DNA of 64,000 bases from Pyronema omphalodes. Its lineage: Eukaryota; Ascomycota; Pezizomycetes; Pezizales; Pyronemataceae. Shown here piece after piece: positions 60,562 through 64,000 of the stretch. Position 1 is the first letter of the stretch, and the number at the start of each line of letters is the position of its first letter. The stretch lies in assembly GCA_024516155.1 (NCBI GenBank), contig JAJJXM010000041.1, positions 442,001 through 506,000 on the forward strand, given 5' to 3'. Position numbers and translations under genes: made by a program. The notes beneath the pieces are model-generated. The model did no database searches. It had not been told where the DNA came from and was given only the letters and a program-made list of their open reading frames with translations.

Positions 60562-61115
60562 GGCCTCAGTCCGACCATAAAGGCCGCCTGAAGAGCATAA
60601 AGCTCCCGGTCCACCCGGACACCAGTGCGACTGGTATCGTCCGTTTGGTCCCACGCCGGACATAAACTCGGGAAACCTCAAGGGCCTCCCAAGCAGCAAG
60701 AAGCCTCCCAGCCATTCCCGGGCCCCAGAGGGACCATAAAAGTTTCCTGTGGAGCAATGCTCCCGGCCCACCGAACCTGTCCGCTTAGTCCCACGCCCGA
60801 ATAAACTCGCGCGACAAGTATCGCGTGAGCAGCGCGAAGCTTTCCAGAAAATTCGAGGCCTCAGTCCGACCATAAAGGCCGCCTGAAGAGCATAAAGCTC
60901 CCGGCCCGCCCGGACACCAGCGCAAATGGTATCGTCCGTTTGGTCCCACGCCCCAGAATGAACCCGCACAACCCCAAGTGTCGTGTGAGCAGCGCGAAGC
61001 TTTCCAGAATATTCAAGGCCCCAGAGACTATAAAAGTCGTCTGGGGAGCATAAAGCTCCCGGCCCGCACGGACAGGTTTGTTTCCCGATGGTCCCACGCC
61101 CGAGAAGTGACTCAA
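60562..61115. repeat. GC-rich tandem array, four diverged copies of 137-158 bp
   Basis: A block ATAAAGCTCCCGGCCCGCC recurs near 60597, 60755 (weak), 60892 and 61050, spaced 158, 137 and 158 bp. Each copy also has CTCAGTCCGACCATAAAGGC or CCCCAGAGGGACCATAAAAG and a GTCCCACGCC core. Copies 2/3 and 3/4 share a GTGAGCAGCGCGAAGCTTTCCAGAA-type junction. A 201-aa minus-strand frame (60514-61119) stays open through all copies but is repetitive and probably not a protein. It sits upstream of the start codon at 60483 and could be a minisatellite, or relics of short non-LTR elements. Confidence 0.8.
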
Positions 61116-61119
61116 GCAA

Positions 61120-61789
61120 TCATGAGGATTGCTCGAGTGGCATGAAAGATGTAGAAGGAAGACATCGACGCGTACGTACCCGCTTATTGTATCGCGCGAG
61201 CAGATTTTTGGCGCGACTGCGATCCGCTTGGATGCACGTCTTGCACTTGGAGATCTGTGAAAGCGCAGAGACCCATCGTGACGCGATTTCCGCTGGCTTT
61301 CGACCCGCCTTGTGGTTTCGGGAGTTCAGGTAGTCAGGAAGGTTCCACTGACTTCCCGGTCGGTTGAAGAATTCAACGTCGCTTTTGTGCACACTGCTTT
61401 ACCATCAGCAAGACGTTTGGAGAATGGACGGGTAATCACAAGCCATTTTCGACGGACGGGAGGCATACTTGTTGGAGGATATCTTCACAGGGGAGGAAAC
61501 AAAGAGGACATGACGTTGTGTTAAGCGAAATTGAGGAGGTTGGGCGTTTCGCTTGCGTGCAGGGATAAGCGAGTTGGCAGCACGCTGACTCATAAGGTAC
61601 GTCATGAATGGCAGTTGTCTTGGCATTTCCAATTACACGAGGGGTCAAAAGTCCGGCGCGGTTGTAAACAATCAGAGCGCCGGAATACTTACCATTGTAC
61701 CCGAGTGCCTGAACGGTCTCGTATATTAGATTGAATGGAATTACAACTGACGTCCAATCATGCTTCACTCCATTACAAGTGATTTGCAT
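61120..61789 (-). CDS. possible three-exon gene, unrecognised
   Basis: Exon A may run from ATG 61789 and end at 61693 before a strong GTAAGT, encoding MQITCNGVKHDWTSVVIPF and ALGYN. Exon B (ending 61469) and exon C (61393-61120) are joined by a 75-nt intron GTATGC..TTGCTGATG..GCAG that keeps the frame: PVKISSN then VHKSDVEFFNRPGSQWNL. Exon C has KPAEIASRWVSALSQISKCK and a CKTC motif, ending KRVRTRRCLPSTSF..EQSS. The A-to-B junction cannot be made in phase from the strong GTAAGT; a weaker GTACAA donor at 61702 would work. It may therefore be a decayed gene, a multi-exon gene I mis-spliced, or the 5' part of the gene at 59008-60483 split by the tandem array. Confidence 0.35.
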
Positions 61790-62092
61790 GCGATAAATAA
61801 ACCAAATACTTGATGTGTGTTTGGTTGTTTCACAAAGTAGTAACCCACAACACGAAAAAGAATTTCCATGACTTGATTGACCATACCATACCATACCAGC
61901 CACTGTTTCTTCTCTTCTTCTCACTTGCTTCTGGAAAATTTTCAAAAAGTGGGATAAAAAAAAAAAACGAACAAAAACAGATGATGCTTGCAAAAACAAA
62001 TAGTGTTACATAGAACAAAAATCCCAGGCTCCAAAGAAAGCCAAACAAACCATTACGCCCTTACTAGCTAGTTTCCGTGGGTATTAGTACTT

Positions 62093-63175
62093 TTAGGACG
62101 AGGTGGAGGTGTCCTTGAAGGTGAGATGCTGCTCGTAGAACTTCAACATCTGGAGAATAGGTCAGTGATCATGATTTTCCTGTTTATATCTCTTCGGGAA
62201 TCACGTACCTTCTGGGGGCAGTTCTGGTACATGGTCTCAATTGGGTGCTGGGACTTCTTTCCGTTGGCCCACTGGACAAAGGCGACCAATCCAGATTCGT
62301 TACGCTCGATCGTATCGATGGCAGCGATGTTCTCCTCCCATCCAGACGCAGGGGGCTTCCACTTAGTCTCAGACTGTCGAAATTATTAGTTACCATATAT
62401 AATGTCAATTTTCTCCCTTCTTTCACTAGGCAAACCACACAAAGCCGGAATGTTTGGTGTTGTGAGCAGCGTTGGCACACATAGGAACCATACCTTTTCA
62501 GTTACAGCCTTCTTGTTTTTCGCCGGGGTAGCAGTAACACCGGTTCTTGGCTTCTTTGCGGAAGCAACAGCAGCTTGCACGAGTGATGCTCTACCACGCT
62601 TCTTAACGCTGGGCTTCTCGGGCTTTCCGTTGGGCAACGAGTCGTGGTAACTCTCGAGGATCTCTTTAGCACCAGTAGTAAGATGCTCCTCTGGCTCCCA
62701 GGTCCAGTCCTTTTTTGCGGGATAGTTTTCCCACTTGACGTGGTACATGATTTTCTATAGAACACGCAGTCAGCAAGCTGTAATGATTGAAACGATTTCC
62801 GAACAAACTGAGTATAAGCCATAGAAAAGGCGTCAAACTAGACAAGGAGATAGAGGTGGGGTAGGAGCGTCAAGTGAAGCTAGAAATGTTGGAGAACTGG
62901 AGCCTCGCGGTCCATGTGTATTACTTGGAGGGAAATGGTCAACTTACATCGCCGTCCCACCTGTGGCCTAGAATCTCCTCAACAATGTATTCCTCTTCAC
63001 CTCCCTCCTCATCGTCTTCATCGTCTTCAGCCTCCTCCTCCTCCTGCTCTTCGGTATCGGCGCTGTCATCGGCCATGGCTGCTGCGGCGCCCTTTCCGTT
63101 TGGGCGAACTTCAATCTCGTCGTCGCCTTCAGTCCGGGAAACGCCGCGAATGATATCCTCGTTGTCGCTATCCAT
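62093..63175 (-). CDS. HP1: heterochromatin protein 1 (chromodomain and chromoshadow domain)
   Basis: Exons 63175-62948, 62754-62494, 62373-62209 and 62149-62093 give 236 aa; introns are 193, 120 and 59 nt, all GT-AG and phase 0. HP1 binds H3K9-methylated nucleosomes in the nucleus through its chromodomain and dimerises through its chromoshadow domain, recruiting silencing factors and, in Neurospora, the DNA methyltransferase. An acidic stretch (EEQEEEEAEDDEDDEEGGEE) precedes the chromodomain (about 61-118). The aromatic cage is complete: Y63, W84, Y87, with the same 21 and 3 residue spacing as in animal HP1. The hinge is Lys/Arg-rich (KKRGRASLVQAAVASAKKPR). The chromoshadow domain (about 172-231) includes WEENIAAIDTIERNESGLVA, FVQWANGKKSQHPIETMYQ and KMLKFYEQHLTF. 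The start was taken at MDSDNED; an upstream in-frame ATG (63247) would add 24 residues. Confidence 0.96.
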
Positions 63176-64000
63176 TGTTGTATTGGAGTTGTGGATTGAC
63201 GGGTCGTGGTGCGAGGTGCGGATAGTGGAATTGACAAGCCTCGCCATCCGGTATCGCAAGACGCGTCGTGGAAGTTTGTGTTTTGCCGAGATGGGCCTAG
63301 GGGGTTGAACTCAGAGACTTGGCAACCTTATTGGTCGTGACAAGACACGCGAAACGCGAAATGCGGGATGTCTAACAGTTTGTTTTAGTGTGCATATACG
63401 CGATTCACATTGGACATAGAATTTCTTTGTTGAATTGATCAAACAATGCTATTATTGGCATACCCCCGAACCACGGGATGGACGGCATTCCATTGGGGCA
63501 TCGAGATCCAGGCATGACATTCTAAGAGTAGCTGGGGGCATTATAAAGAAAGTAGATGGGACATACGGCAAATTGAGAACTAAATAGAAAAATTAGCGTG
63601 TTTATGTTTCTAATAATTACGATTTTAATTCTAAATTTCGTTTCGATTTCCGGCATTCATACAGGGTTGCAAAAGTTCAATCACATTTTCATAGCCTTTA
63701 GATTGACCAATTCTCAGCCTGCCTTGCCTCCGTTGAAAACCTGTCTCGTCACTATACTATCATTTGTTAATCGTACCATTATTCTCGTATCACTACAATG
63801 AGTTTCTGTACCTGCATGTAACTCCAAATATGTCAAACTGACATCTTCCAGGGGCAATAACTGAAACAGATCTTCATCCACCGAGGCAACTTTGCCTCAA
63901 ATGCGTGGCTATTATACACATTCAATTAGTTCTCTCATGTAAACTATAGCCTACTTATTATATCTATGTACCCTGCAAGCTCGAGTGCGCACTTCATACT
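63176..64000. promoter_or_regulatory. HP1 upstream region and unannotated spacer
   Basis: The first 100-200 bp hold the HP1 5' UTR and promoter. No single factor site is convincing. Beyond that the sequence is AT-rich. A 67-aa plus frame (63598-63801) has a hydrophobic start like a signal peptide but lacks other support. Confidence 0.4.

Noticed and set aside
60514..61119. 201-aa minus-strand frame
   Set aside because: It runs through four diverged DNA repeats and shows no domain; openness follows from GC-rich sequence.

Overview
This is a nuclear window from a filamentous ascomycete (Pezizomycotina). The evidence is short GT-AG introns (50-216 nt) with CTAAC/CTGAC-like branch points, and fungal-type proteins: an HP1, a Luc7, a mitochondrial Ind1, a CHY zinc-finger protein and an AreA/Mks1-type regulator. 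An early-diverging class such as Pezizomycetes or Orbiliomycetes is my guess and is not proven by the sequence.

Layout. 1-2.8 kb: a degenerate tandem repeat and an unrecognised spacer. 2.8-19.1 kb: a gene-dense block with a disordered PIP-box-like protein (+), a CHY zinc-finger protein (+), Ind1 (-), a BSD-domain protein (+), an RGG-rich protein (+), Luc7 (-) and an unrecognised basic protein (-). 19.1-59.0 kb: about 40 kb that is almost empty of genes. The only convincing gene in it is a two-exon AreA/Mks1-domain regulator (35.5-37.2 kb, -). That gene is surrounded by microsatellites, long G/C homopolymers and three inverted-repeat elements: a ~1.45 kb element at 33.0-34.5 kb, a 380 bp MITE at 56 kb, and a 561 bp Mutator-like element at 57.6-58.2 kb carrying what looks like a captured transposase-N-terminal fragment. 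59.0-63.2 kb: a two-exon protein with a nuclease-fold-like C-terminal domain (-), a GC-rich tandem array, a doubtful multi-exon gene (-), and HP1 (-).

Most genes are spliced, so single open frames break them. I rebuilt the exon junctions by hand from splice sites and frame continuity. Points of note are a GC-AG intron and two tiny coding exons in Luc7, an apparent frameshift in the CHY gene that is really a 65-nt intron, and CHY and Ind1 stop codons only 13 nt apart in tail-to-tail orientation. Functionally the genes are housekeeping (splicing, complex I assembly, mitochondrial/zinc proteins, heterochromatin) and do not form a biosynthetic cluster or operon. No rRNA, tRNA, CRISPR or viral gene was recognised.
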